64,000 nucleotides of DNA from positions 36,922,401 through 36,986,400 of the forward strand of contig CM049317.1 in NCBI GenBank assembly GCA_026874595.1, in the 5' to 3' direction. The notes under the pieces are model-generated. The model had not been told where the DNA came from. It ran no database searches and saw only the letters and a program-made list of their open reading frames with translations. Source of the stretch: Sipunculus nudus (lineage: Eukaryota > Annelida > Sipuncula > Golfingiida > Sipunculidae). The position numbers were made by a program, and so were the translations under genes. Positions 36,511 through 47,620 of this stretch are shown in pieces (position 1 is the stretch's first letter; each line of letters starts with the position of its first letter).

Positions 36511-39086
36511 TGTGATGAATATTTAATTTCAAATGGGACTGTTGGATATTTTCCCAAGTCAAGCAAAATGAAACTGTTTCATATAATTCCAGGTTTACGA
36601 ATGTGTAAAGCAAATAACAATGACATACCTATGTATATACCAAATATTGACATATCATACACCCTAAGCTCTACCAAAACAGAAGATTGTAACAGTTACG
36701 ATAATAAGTTTACTGAACAACAAGTCTACATTCCGTTAATAGCACAAACTTACATTTATGCTGATGCATTGGTTTTCCTAGATTGGCTAGTCAAGATGAG
36801 TTTCTTTGCGTTATTAAAACGGCTTTTAAGAGCTTCAACATCCTCCACACATTGCACGATTCTTACCCGAAAACGTAACGTATCCAATTTAAAATATCAT
36901 ACACATACTGCCCAAAACCTCTCTGAATCTAGTAGCATCTCACTTGAGAGACACGGATGGTGAACGTATTATGAAAAGAAAAAACAAAAAAAAAAACTGG
37001 TACGCAGTGACCACAAAAGCTAAGGTTTAACATCAAGAAAATAGACATTTTACCCGAGTATCTCTCGGTTATTATATAATATTTGGCCTGCAAAACATTT
37101 TATTCTGGCCGTTCGATGCATAAGTCTTAGGCACCCCCCTTTAAATAAATCGTGGATACGGCACTGTTATATAATTAATGATGATTTGTAGCTGACCAGC
37201 ATCTTTGCTTGCTGACCTGACTTCCATGAGCTAAATCATCGTCTAAGAGAATGTTTAATCAGTGTAGTACTGGTTTATGGTCAATTATTGCGCCACACCT
37301 TTCTTAGAAATGATAACCTTATAATTTAACTGTACTCGGAACGTTTGAAAGGCAGTTCGGCCGTTTTCGGTGGTAGCCTACAAGTTATTTTAAAACCACG
37401 CAAAAATCACTCAGAATGTTTACATTAAATATTATCTATTCTCATATAAGCAAGGTCACTTTAAAAGGAGCCATAACACAGTATCATACACAGCGCGGTT
37501 TCAGACAACATTGAGGACAGAAGTGGGATTAAACTCTCTTATATGTATTTGATAATCTTTACATGAATGAAAACATATATAAATTACCGTGAAATATGTA
37601 TTTGTGTGTGAAAGATAAAGTAGTAAATTAGCTACTTAGTAACGCCAATAATGGCTCAGCAAACATTTGTATCGGACCTCCTCGGAGTCAGAACCCAAAC
37701 CGCATGCATAGGTGACCGTCAGTGACCATCAGCCCAAAGGCAACTGTATGGCAGCACAAATCCGGATGCTCTAAACACTCCAATTGTGCCCAGGCTAAAT
37801 TATCATACACAGCTTGGATAACATGTCAAGTTTAGCTATTCGTTTAATCCAGCAGGGTCCTACAGTCCCCCAGTTCTGTGTTTTCATATACACAGAGATG
37901 TATTATGTGAACACATGACGTCATATTTTAAAAAAACCTATAGTTTAATCCACAGAGGTATCCCACACACAATGTGCATGTTAGGGATTTCGTGGCAAAA
38001 AGAGAGATATCAAAACATGTGCCTTATTACATGTTAACTCCAAATGCCTTTCAACAATGAAAATAATTTTCCCACCTCTGAAGTCTCACACTCGTTGGAT
38101 TGAATTCTCAGTTGTTTATAAAAAATGACGTACTATGAGATGAACAATATTCCAATTGATATATATGTACACACACACATATAAATTCAATCTATAGTTC
38201 ACATGTAAGGTAATAGAATGTACAAGACCACTGTATTTGATATTGCTGTCAACATGTTCACATACTATTTTAAACAGGGATTAAGAATATATGACAGGAA
38301 TCACTAAAATAGTGCACAGAACATGCACAGAAAAAATAAGCTTGCAGTAATGACTTCCCGAAAATCCTCCTTTTCAAACACTAAAACTTTCGTGTATTTA
38401 TACAATTTTCTAAAATTCCCAGAATTTGTATTTTTAATTTTCATTTACAAACTGGTCTTGATGTCCCCTGGAGAGGAATGATAAATTATTTATTTATATA
38501 TTTACTAAATAGAATTTTCTTAAACAATATACTATAATCGCTGTGTATTAGGGTATTGTTGCCGCAAACGTTCCATCGTCAGCATGTTGTGACGACCGAC
38601 TGATTGAAAACATTATGTAATCGTCCGAAAAATTTACGGAAATATATCTGGATCAATTTTGGCAAGTTATGTTAGGCACGATACTTTGACATAAACGTTT
38701 AAAAAAAGTGAATTGATGACCGCATGATATTTCGGCCAATTTAACTCTTCGGTAAAAATTGATTGTTTTCTATCAGTACAACAAAGATTATGTAGAGAAC
38801 AATTCCAAATGGGGCTTACTGATTTTATCTGCAAACACGGTTAACGTCTACTTCCTATGACTTGCACTATACAACAAACTCAACAGGCATAAAGAGTGAT
38901 GATTTCCGCTAAGAAAACTATCGCTGGCTGTGTCTTTCAACAATGCGATATCGAACGATATCTTTTCAGCTTCAGACCAGCTGAGTGAGCTTGTGGTCAT
39001 AAATCTCATCTCCGTGTAATGTTTTTTTTTATGGATTTAGACTAGACTAGATCTAGTATTTTGAGTCACTAGACAGACACGGTTGA

Positions 39087-39103
39087 GGTGGTCTGGGACC
39101 ACC
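39087..39103. other. hairpin near one end of the 2.79-kb insert
   Basis: GGTGGTC, loop TGG, GACCACC form a perfect 7-bp stem. An outer stem AGACAG (39,071-39,076) / CTGTCT (39,112-39,117) encloses it, giving a compound stem-loop about 30 bp from the insert terminus. Confidence 0.6.
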
Positions 39104-39465
39104 GCCCCGGCCTGTCTCTTTAGACTATTATTTTGATGCCGAACATTGCTACACAAGCCAAGCCAAGGAGCCGCCAAGAGCCACCAGCATGCACCCGCAC
39201 CGGTGACCGAGAAAGTTACATCATCCACACTCACAAAGCCCCGAGCGGGCCACTCACCGCACGGTTACCAGCAGCAAAGCCGCTGCCCCCAAGAACCCGG
39301 TCGCGAGCGACATCCCCGAGCAGAATGCCCACCACAACAGAGAGACCCGAACACAAGCAGGGAAACCCAGACCGCCGACAGAACAACTCCTACCGCGAAG
39401 AGCCGGACTTCCTGTGACTTGGATCGGGCAGGCTGTCTTGGCTTGGTCTTCAGCTTGTCCCCGAG

Positions 39466-39497
39466 CAGTGGGCCTAAAGTTGTCTGTTTGCCCACTG
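39466..39497. other. hairpin 1 of a covarying pair
   Basis: CAGTGGGC (39,466-39,473) pairs with GCCCACTG (39,490-39,497) across a 16-nt loop starting CTAAAGTTGTCTGT. See hairpin 2: same loop, compensatory stem changes. Confidence 0.75.
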
Positions 39498-39652
39498 TCA
39501 GGGATTCTTGACTTGTCTTGCTTGTCTTGACTTGGGTTCCGGCTGTCGGGGTGGTCTTGTCTTCTCTTGGCTTGTCCCAGGGCTACCAGTCTTGGCTTGG
39601 TTTTGGTCTTGAGGCTTGGTCTTGGGTCTTGAAGTCTTGGTCTTGTGGCAGG

Positions 39653-39684
39653 CAGCGGACCTAAAGTTGTCTGTCTGTCCGCTG
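39653..39684. other. hairpin 2 of a covarying pair
   Basis: CAGCGGAC (39,653-39,660) pairs with GTCCGCTG (39,677-39,684), extendable to a 10-bp stem with flanking GG/CC. The loop differs from hairpin 1 at one of 16 positions. Two stem pairs differ, both by compensatory change (T-A to C-G, G-C to A-T). Confidence 0.75.
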
Positions 39685-40511
39685 CCAGGTCTGTGAGTGA
39701 TTAATTAGGCCTAAATAGGAGGGGTAGTCCTAAAAAGGACTGCTGGGGGTCTTGTCTGGTCTGTCTGGAGCTGTCCCGGTGTAGGTCTGGGTAGTCGTCT
39801 TGGTAATTGCTGTCAGTGGGCGGATGGGATGTGCGCTCGTCTGGGTGCCCTCTAAACTTCCGCTGGTGGTGTAGGGGGGGCTGCCGCTGGACTTGCGCGT
39901 CGGTGTCGGATGCTGTTGGTGGTGGTTGTCAGGGGTAGTTGTTGTCCGTGGTGGGGGGGGGGGGGGGGGCGTAGATTTCTTTATAATTTTCTAAGTATCA
40001 CATGGGATTTTTTAAGAAAATACCTCATGATCATTTACCCTTATATTGGCCTAAAGGAGATATCTATAGGAGATATCTTTATAGTTAGAAATCTGGCCGG
40101 CCGGTGGGGCTCTCAGTTTGTACTTTTATATTAAGTATCACATAAATATTTTTAAGAAATATTTATGATCATGTACTTTTATAGGAAATACTTATAAGAA
40201 GTATTTTTATACAAGCGCAGACTGAGAGGAAGGGGGCAGGGATAGTTGAGGCTGGTGGCGGCATCAGTTTCCATCCACTTGCTAGCGGCCGGCTTCAGTT
40301 TCCATGCCACTGGTCTTGCCGGAAAAAGCTGTAATTACTAATAAACTCTATAAATATATCTTATATATGAGCGTCGGATAACCAGATATTGCGTCGATAT
40401 TGTGAAAAATACAAAAAAACAAAAGGGTGAAAAACCGGTAAAAATCGTAAAAAAGTCGGGTTAGTGTGCTTGAAAAAATGAGGAGTGAGGTGGTGTATTT
40501 ACATGAATTGT

Positions 40512-40515
<4 letters not shown>

Positions 40516-40542
<27 letters not shown>
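40516..40542. repeat. 27-base T-tract
   Basis: Uninterrupted T run within the insert. If the insert is transcribed from the minus strand, this would be an internal A-tract, hinting at a composite origin. Confidence 0.9.
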
Positions 40543-40679
40543 GTTAAAAGTTAATGGTGTTTAAAACAGTATGGTGCATTTTATATATATGGGTTTAGTA
40601 TGGTTCTATTCTAATTGAGGGTGTATTAGTATTGATTAGTGGAGCGGTGTTGTGTCGGTGGATATGTATTTCTCCGAGT

Positions 40680-41480
40680 TTGTATGTTTGTCCTGTATGT
40701 TTGAATGTATTTTTGATATTTGTGGGAAGGTAGCTCGCGACCCGACCGAGCCTGCGGGTTACTCATCCCGTGTTTTGGTTGTGTATTGTATGTGATTTGA
40801 TTACAGATGAATATGTTTTTAATAAATCTCGGACAATAGTAGTGTCCCGGTATGGGCACTTTGTCTTTGATTTATGTTATTGTGGATTTTATTAAACTAT
40901 TGTATCCTTTTTGAGTATTGTTGTTCTAAATTCCTTGTAGTTTCTGTTTTTATATTGTTTGTTTTATATTTGTGGGGAGGTAGCTCGCGACCCGACCGAG
41001 CCTGCAAGTTACTCGTCCCATGTCTGGTAATGTTATGTGTGTGGTTTAATTGAAGATGATTATGTTTTAAATAATTCTCAGACAATAAAAGTGTCCCGGT
41101 TTGGGCACTTTGTCTTTGATTTATGTTGTATTGGAATTTAATAAACTGTTGTATTGTTTGGTTGATGGTTTGTTTTTATTTTATTGTATATTTGAGGGAA
41201 GGTAACCCGCGACCCGTCCGAGCCTGCGCGTTACTCATCCAGATATATAGTTTTTTGTTTTAGGTTTTAGTTAAAGAAGTTAATGTGTCGGTTTTTTATA
41301 TAAATCTCAGACAATAATAGTGTTCCTGTTTGGGCACATTGTCTTTGATTTATGTTGTTTATGGATCTTAAATAAACTATTTACGCTGTTTTTTTATAAA
41401 TCTTAGACAATAATATTGTCCAGGTTTGAACACTTTGTCTTCGATTTGTGTTGTTTTGTTTTTAATAAAGTGTTGTTTGA
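40680..41480. repeat. tandem array of 220-250 bp units
   Basis: GGTAGCTCGCGACCC or GGTAACCCGCGACCC occurs at about 40,729, 40,979 and 41,201, and GACAATA at about 40,832, 41,081, 41,310 and 41,406. So there are three full units plus a partial one with spacings of 249-250, then 222-229, then 96. Each unit has an AGTGTCCCGG-NT-TGGGCACT imperfect hairpin followed by TTTGTCTTTGATTTATGTT and an AATAAA-like box. On the minus strand two units encode a similar peptide (QARSGRELP), but frames do not continue through the array. Confidence 0.8.
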
Positions 41481-42337
41481 TATGAGGATGTTGTTTTGTT
41501 GTTTTTAAGGTGTAATGGGAGGTTTTATTTTACTAGAGTGATAAGTGATCGGTTTCGGGCGGGAGCGGTTTGCGCTCTTTTAATTGACCTCTAATTTTGT
41601 GATGGATTTAGTGGAGTGAGGTTTGTTTTTGTGCGAGTTCCTTTATTGTATTATTTGTTCGTGTGTAGTTTTTATTCGTTGTCATGTCGGGGCGAGTGTT
41701 TTATTTTATTTTTGAAGGGTGAGTCTTATTATCCTTTTGTTAGGAAATGGGTGGTTTTGTGGTTTATTTTTATTGTTATGTTTTTTGGGAGTCGGTTTGG
41801 CCGGGGGGCGAGGCGGATATGCTAATTAGGGGTTTTTATGGATTTACAATGGGGCGAATGTTTTAAACACCCCTTTATGATATTGACAGGGTTTGTGGAC
41901 TATACGATGACAGAATATTAGGGCGTTTTAACGTAAGATCACAAAATGTTTATTCGTTTACAGCTACACATGCTTCAGGACTGTAGAACTCTACTGGGAT
42001 AAATGTATAAATCTACTGGTAACGTTACAATTTGATTTGTTTACAACAAATAAGTGTTGGGGAAGTTGGCCTGTTTAGTCGATTTCGGCATTCTTTAGAG
42101 GTATACATAGTTTTCCATCCCGATCTATATAGTAGCAGACTCGCACGTAATTTTTACATGTTACATAAAACGTTTATACCAAAAAAGTATTTCGCACTAT
42201 ATGCCATATTCGGCCAGAACCACTTATTTGGTAAAAAAATGTCAGTAAAAAATTAATAACGGCTAATGAAGCCAATTGTGCATTATATTCTTACATATTT
42301 CGCATTTACAATATGATACTCTCTAACAGCCGAAGAT

Positions 42338-42340
<3 letters not shown>

Positions 42341-42393
<53 letters not shown>
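42341..42393. repeat. (TA)n microsatellite, left of pogo-like MITE
   Basis: TA tract that continues at 43,232-43,292 on the other side of the MITE; the two were one tract before insertion. Confidence 0.95.
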
Positions 42394-42396
<3 letters not shown>

Positions 42397-43228
42397 TGAA
42401 ACCTTGTTGTGCCGAAGTCGGATGTGTCGAAAAACCGGATGTGTCGAGGTGTTTTGTTGGTCCCAAGCTAATATTTCTATCGCTTAACTCGAAGTCATGA
42501 TTGGTTAACAGTTGTGGAATGCCCGTAAATCAAGACTGGGCCGTGATGACCAGTCATAAATAATAAATACCGACCAGGCTCCTACTCATCAAGCGCGATG
42601 GCTCTGTCGACTCTGTCAAGGTCATGCCGCTTTAATGTTTGGACAACAGTTGTTCACGGTCCAACAATCATACCTACGGCCGCTATGACTAGTTACACAA
42701 TAAATACCGGCAAGGATCTTACTCTTCACGCGCGATGGCTGACAAACCTAGTCCGTTGTTTACTTGTTCGGCCAATTTGGTACCCATGAACATGCCTTTC
42801 TTCTCTTGCCGACAAAGCATCAATGAGAAGTTATTGATAAACCAAACATTATCAAATCCTTACCTTTCATGTGTCTTGGATAAAGTTGAACTGAAATGAT
42901 CAGAGGCCAATCATTTATTGATTTGTATGCTTTTATACACGTACATGTATGTGCTCTAATTTTAATTTCCTTATTTACCTAATCCTAATTTTGGTGGTAC
43001 TTATATGTTTTTTATTATAAATAAAAATTGTATTTAAAAATTTGAGTTGTTCTTTCACGAAAACATTTGTGAGAATCATATGATATAGGCCCTATATACA
43101 TGTGCAGTATTCATCGATTACAATCGAGGCTGAAGAAGGTTGAATATATTGAACATCGGTTGTCTCGAACCCCGGTTGTGTCGAAGTAAATTAACCAGTC
43201 CCTTCGACTTCGACACAACGAGGTTTCA

Positions 43229-43231
<3 letters not shown>
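42394..43231. mobile_element. 838-bp pogo/Tigger-like MITE
   Basis: Terminal inverted repeats: CAGTGAAACCTTGTTGTGCC at 42,394 and, read inward from 43,231, CAGTGAAACCTCGTTGTGTC, continuing to CGAAGTCG (about 28 bp, two mismatches). TA flanks both ends inside a (TA)n tract, and the left-arm counterpart (about 7,979-8,018) lacks the insert. CAGT-starting repeats and TA targets are typical of the pogo branch of Tc1/mariner. Subterminal GTGTCGA motifs recur. The 63-codon frame inside shows no DDE or HTH motif; non-autonomous. Confidence 0.85.

Positions 43232-43292
<61 letters not shown>
43232..43292. repeat. (TA)n microsatellite, right of pogo-like MITE
   Basis: Other half of the split tract described at 42,341-42,393. 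Confidence 0.95.
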
Positions 43293-43294
<2 letters not shown>

Positions 43295-43694
43295 TAAACT
43301 AAATGTCAGTTACCGCAGGTATTTACATATTTTTAAGAACAGTTGCAGGATGCACAAGTAGAACCCTGCTGTGAAATTATCGACCCAAGCCTTAAGAATA
43401 CCACCGGGAATTCTCCTGACTCACAAATTCGATTATTGATAGGAGAACATTATTGCTAACATTATATAAAATATTGGTTTGATAATGCACCTTGTTAAAG
43501 AAAAAAAGTATCATGTGAATTCTTTTCTATTAAAGTAAGCAAACAAAAAAAAAACGAACAATGAGCCCCCTCAACTAGGCTGCCTGCTTGTGATGGGACA
43601 GCCATCTCCCTCCTTTCTACATAACTGTGAGTAAACAAACACCAGTCTTGACAAGCCAGCCGAAATCTTACTGATTTATATTGAATTAATGCTG

Positions 43695-43699
<5 letters not shown>

Positions 43700-43762
<63 letters not shown>
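43700..43762. repeat. (TA)n microsatellite
   Basis: Perfect TA tract at the border of about 0.34 kb present only in the right arm. Confidence 0.95.
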
Positions 43763-43765
<3 letters not shown>

Positions 43766-45165
43766 GAAATTCACTCTTGGATATAGGTACAAATATATGA
43801 TTTGATGTATATAATAAAATTTTAGATATGTCTTTAAGGTTGTACTTGACCATTTGGTGTAATTCTATTTGCTTGTTTTTCTCAGTATCATGCGAACGTT
43901 TCACGTGTAGTAGGAAAGACGGTACTTCAATTCTTGTAAGAAAATCAAACCAAACCATATTCGGCGATGCATAACTTTGTTTTTGTGAACATGCTGCTAA
44001 AATATAGGTATTTTTCTTCCATTGATGATATGATGTTCAAATAAATTTCTCTCTAAACTTTTTTTATTGCTTCCCGACAACTACGCCTGGTTCTTTCTGG
44101 CTTAGTTCTTATTTTTTCACAAATTATATAAACAAAATACTGTCCCTTTGAATAGAAATATGTTTTTTAATTTATCTTCCCGAAGACTACCCATTCTATT
44201 CAGTTGTTTCTCACGATTAGCTTATTTCATCTACCTTGAAATACTGCGTTTGTACGAATTTGAAATATTGTTTATAATCTAGGAAACTAGATTTATCAAA
44301 CTTAATAAAATTATTTTGCATATCGCAATAATCATTCTTATAATAATTCGCCTCATTTTACTTACGTCTTCTTTAAGTTAAGTACGATGTTTTATAGCAT
44401 CTCTCGTAAAACAAGCTTTACAGAATATGAAATTGTTATGTAAACACAGAAAAGAAATAAAAAAATGGCCTAGTTGCATTGTAAGATCTAAAGTATGGGA
44501 AGTATTTAAAAGAAAAAAATAACGAGATAGCCCATCACTTCTGATTCCACGTGTTTAAAACTATTTAAAATATGTGTTTATATTACAAACAGAAAATAAT
44601 GAACTTAGGTATTCCATGCTTCGTTTATACCATTTATAATAGACAATTTTCTTTTTAACCTCCTCTTTAGAGCCTTCTCTGCAATATAAATTCATTCATA
44701 TTTGAATAATTACACTTGCCGAATTTGGAGAGAGTTTCTTATATTCTTAAACAATATTGCAGAAGTTTGATTCTTCTTTAGAGGTAAGATTCTGTAATTA
44801 ACCGTGATATAAGGAGATTTATTAAATGCATTAATTAAGTGTGGCGTGTTTGATTATGCTTTACTGTAGATGGCTCACAACCTGGGTATGTGCCACATAA
44901 TCTATAAACTGTGGACCGAGCGTTCCCATAGTTAACAAAATTGAGGGACATTCTGTAAGTATGTATTCCATTTACAGAAATTACATTTGTAGAAATATCG
45001 TTATCCAAAGCGAAGTTAGACATATCCCTTTTCATAAAATTAATTTTGCCGCTGAGTGAACAGCCAGCATACCGTCAAGATACTGCCGCAATAGGGTTTG
45101 AAGGCATGTATTATGTTCGCTTGCTAGTGACGACCTCTCTTACTTCTACAGTTTTGCAGTCCTCC

Positions 45166-45195
45166 ATATATATATATATATATTTATATACATAT

Positions 45196-45249
<54 letters not shown>

Positions 45250-45254
45250 AGAGA
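45166..45254. repeat. (TA)n-(GA)n compound microsatellite at outer end of right arm
   Basis: Interrupted TA repeats followed by about 30 bp of GA repeats. The match to the left arm ends exactly at its inner edge. Confidence 0.95.
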
Positions 45255-46689
45255 ACGTTTTTTATTAAACATCAGCAGACTAACAGATAAGTGTCTCCTT
45301 GGAATTTTGCAGACATTATTTTGAATGTTTAGTAATTTAGTAATTACGTAATATGATTTTAATTAAACTGCACGTTTTTCAATTTTTTTTTTAATTTGTC
45401 TTTTTATAATTCAGAAATGAACTGATTTTTCATGTTTGATTGCACAATACTGAAATTAAGCTGTTTCAAGTAAATTACGATACCTGAAAACTGATTGAAT
45501 GCAATAAGGCTTAATTAAGGAAATATTTGTATGTAACCCCAATATCTGATTGATATAAACTGTTGTACAACGTGTATGATGGTCTGATGAAAAGAGTTAT
45601 CTGATCTATTGCAGCTGATCCGACACAAATCCGTCAGGATTCCCTCCCCGTTGCTTTGAACAACATAACCATACCCAATAACATTAGTAATAATAGTATT
45701 TCCATCCTGTTATCCTGCAAATCATTGCCACGAGTACTATGTATAAATACATTCATTCTGGTCAGGTTTGGCAGTCTTACTATGCATAAACATTTATATC
45801 ATTTTTAAGAACATATCTCAAATGAAAGGAGACTATAGACCGGTTTATATCCTTTGTATCATATGACTTGTACCATAAGATAATGAATGTAATGAAGATA
45901 ATGAAGTTCAAATTATCTATTATTGCTTCATTCAGTGCCAAGGTAAATATTAAATATTTCTGAACAATAATAATTGGTAAGTGGACGAGCTTAATCTTAT
46001 GGTGATGTAAAACAATTAAACCCTTTAGTACTGAAAGCTTACCGGCATCGGTAGTTTAATAAAAGCAATATGTCCATATGTCTAGCTTCCAAATCATCCA
46101 AGAACACAGAATGGGACATGCCCAATATAGACCTTCATAAGCTAACCCTTTGTCGTGAAAAGACAAAATATTTAACAACTTTTAAATAAGCAGGAAAAAC
46201 ATTTTGGCATTACTGAGAGGAACAACTGACAGTATCCATTGTAGACATATTCAGAAGTCTGACATAAGTATCAGGGAAATGAAACTTCTCCAACTTTCCA
46301 ATAAGGACAATACCTTCGTACGTATAATGTTATTATGTCATTTTATAACAGAAATGTGTGTAACATTAACATTTTACAAAAAAAGAGGGGTTCTGCTTTG
46401 ATAGTGCAGTCTAGTAAATATAATTTCCTATGACAGGTGACCGTCAGTCGACTACGTCTATAAAGAATTTTTATTGGTCGAAGTGGTTATCATCTCCACC
46501 AATCCATGGAAGGGGAAATTTGTTTTGGCATTCTTTTTGTTCTTCTTCTTTTTATCATTATTATCAATTTTATTATTATTCTGTCATTTTGGACAATTTT
46601 ATCGATGCTTACTCAGCATATACCTTACTTTTAATTTAGCCGTGTTAAAGTAGCCCTTAACTTATTTTTCAAGGTCACAGGGCTTAAAA
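45255..46689. other. no gene recognised
   Basis: AT-rich, without supported coding or repeat structure. Confidence 0.4.
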
Positions 46690-47235
46690 AAGTGCGACTT
46701 ATCCAAGGTTTTATTGTCGATTTACTTACCCATTTTAAGTCATTTGAAAGCATTTTAGGAACGCAACCTTTAGTTTCTCTTCGTCTAACGCTTCTGCAGT
46801 CGTCATACGTGAATAAACCTCTAGAGCTCTTCCTTTTAACAGAACACTCAAAATAATTCCCCAAGTATCACGCTTCTATCCCTGACTGGTCGCAAAACGT
46901 TCGAATCTTTCTGTATACGCATCACAATCATCTTTATCGTGGTCATACGCAGGAATCTTTACAGGCGGTGTCTTTATTAAATCGACATTACCACAGTCAA
47001 TGCCTTTATCATGTCTATTTTGAGAGCGCAAAAGTGTAAGTGCCTTTTCTTCTGTAATCAAATTTAACTCGTGTTCACGATGAGCTTTTTTTATGTCAGT
47101 AGCGTTCTTCACGTTCTCGGTCTTGTTTTTCTTTCTGTTTTCGTTCACCTCGCTTTTGCTCGACAATTTCCGCTAAGTCTAGCATCTCTAAAACCCAGTT
47201 CTTTACCTAAATCTAGATCTCCCTCAGATCCATAT
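46690..47235 (-). pseudogene. Ty3/Gypsy-type gag fragment
   Basis: The minus strand reads a charged helical N-terminal part rich in K, R and E (47,166 downward), then PAYDHDKDDCDAYTERFERF, the conserved gag start of Gypsy-like elements (D-DAY-ERFERFA--QGW). After a stop in place of the W and a frame change it continues as WGIILSVLLKGRALEVYSRM (capsid N-terminal domain) and a LKVAFLKCFQMT-like segment. Gag forms the retrotransposon particle. No protease, reverse transcriptase or integrase follows downstream, so only the 5' part remains. Upstream, 'DLGKELGF' and 'EMLDLAEIV' are readable in different frames. Confidence 0.75.
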
Positions 47236-47620
47236 GTTCGAATTTATTAGGAAACGCAACTGTTAAACATAACGTTATACCACTGATTGCGGCACAATAA
47301 AATAAATCTAACAACTAACACACAACTACGATACCTTAGGCTACACGAGACCCCTAATCTCCTCGAAATTAAAATAAAATCACGAGCACTATCATGCCTA
47401 CTCTTTCACACTATCAGTTCAGTTTGCTTCATATAAAAGTTTCCCAGACAAACCATCCCAGAACACACTCCAAGTACCTCGCATACGACTGTTTTACACC
47501 TTGTTATTGCTCTGCGTGTCGGTATGTGTCTGTTTACCATAAAGTCCCCGTGACGGAAGTCCAATCATGAGCCGCATCACGCGATGTTTCAGCCAACGGG
47601 AACATGCATTACATTTTCTG
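47236..47620 (-). other. possible 5' LTR/leader of the Gypsy relic
   Basis: It lies immediately upstream of the gag relic, where the leader and 5' LTR should be. On the minus strand it has an ATTGGAC CCAAT-like box (about 47,560) and TATA-like TTTATATGAAG (about 47,430). No terminal TG/CA pair or primer-binding site could be fixed. Confidence 0.25.

Larger units (their letters stand above)
39026..41846. mobile_element. 2.79-kb non-coding insert with 14-bp target-site duplication
   Basis: The 14-mer TTTTTATGGATTTA flanks the insert at 39,026-39,039 and 41,833-41,846. The paralogous left-arm site (near 8,545-8,575, minus strand) is continuous: ATGGGTTAACAATTGGG there aligns with ATGGATTTACAATGGGG here once the insert and one repeat are removed. 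A duplication this long suggests target-primed reverse transcription rather than cut-and-paste. The insert (39,040-41,832) has a GC-rich part with hairpins (39,040-40,370), a 27-base T-tract (40,516-40,542), a tandem array (about 40,680-41,480) and a G/T-rich end. One terminus is (TAGTC)-rich, as LINE 3' ends often are, which would imply minus orientation. No protein family is recognised. Confidence 0.75.
36510..45165 (-). repeat. right arm of the giant inverted duplication
   Basis: Reverse-complement partner of 3,895-11,560; blocks are listed under the left arm. It has gained the 2.79-kb insert at 39,040-41,832, the pogo-like MITE at 42,394-43,231 and about 0.34 kb at 43,411-43,755. The 131-codon frame at 36,568-36,963 is broken by stops and frame changes in the left-arm copy (about 11,030-11,520), so I do not call it a gene. 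Confidence 0.85.

Noticed and set aside
36568-36963. 131-codon plus-strand ORF
   Set aside because: The paralogous left-arm sequence has several stops and frame changes at matching positions, and no domain is recognised.
39146-39511. 121- and 94-codon proline/arginine-rich ORFs
   Set aside because: GC-rich hairpin-forming region of a non-coding insert; open frames on both strands are expected from base composition.
3895-45165. Assembly foldback artefact as explanation of the inverted arms
   Set aside because: The arms differ at many positions and by independent insertions with proper target duplications, which a recent artefact would not show.
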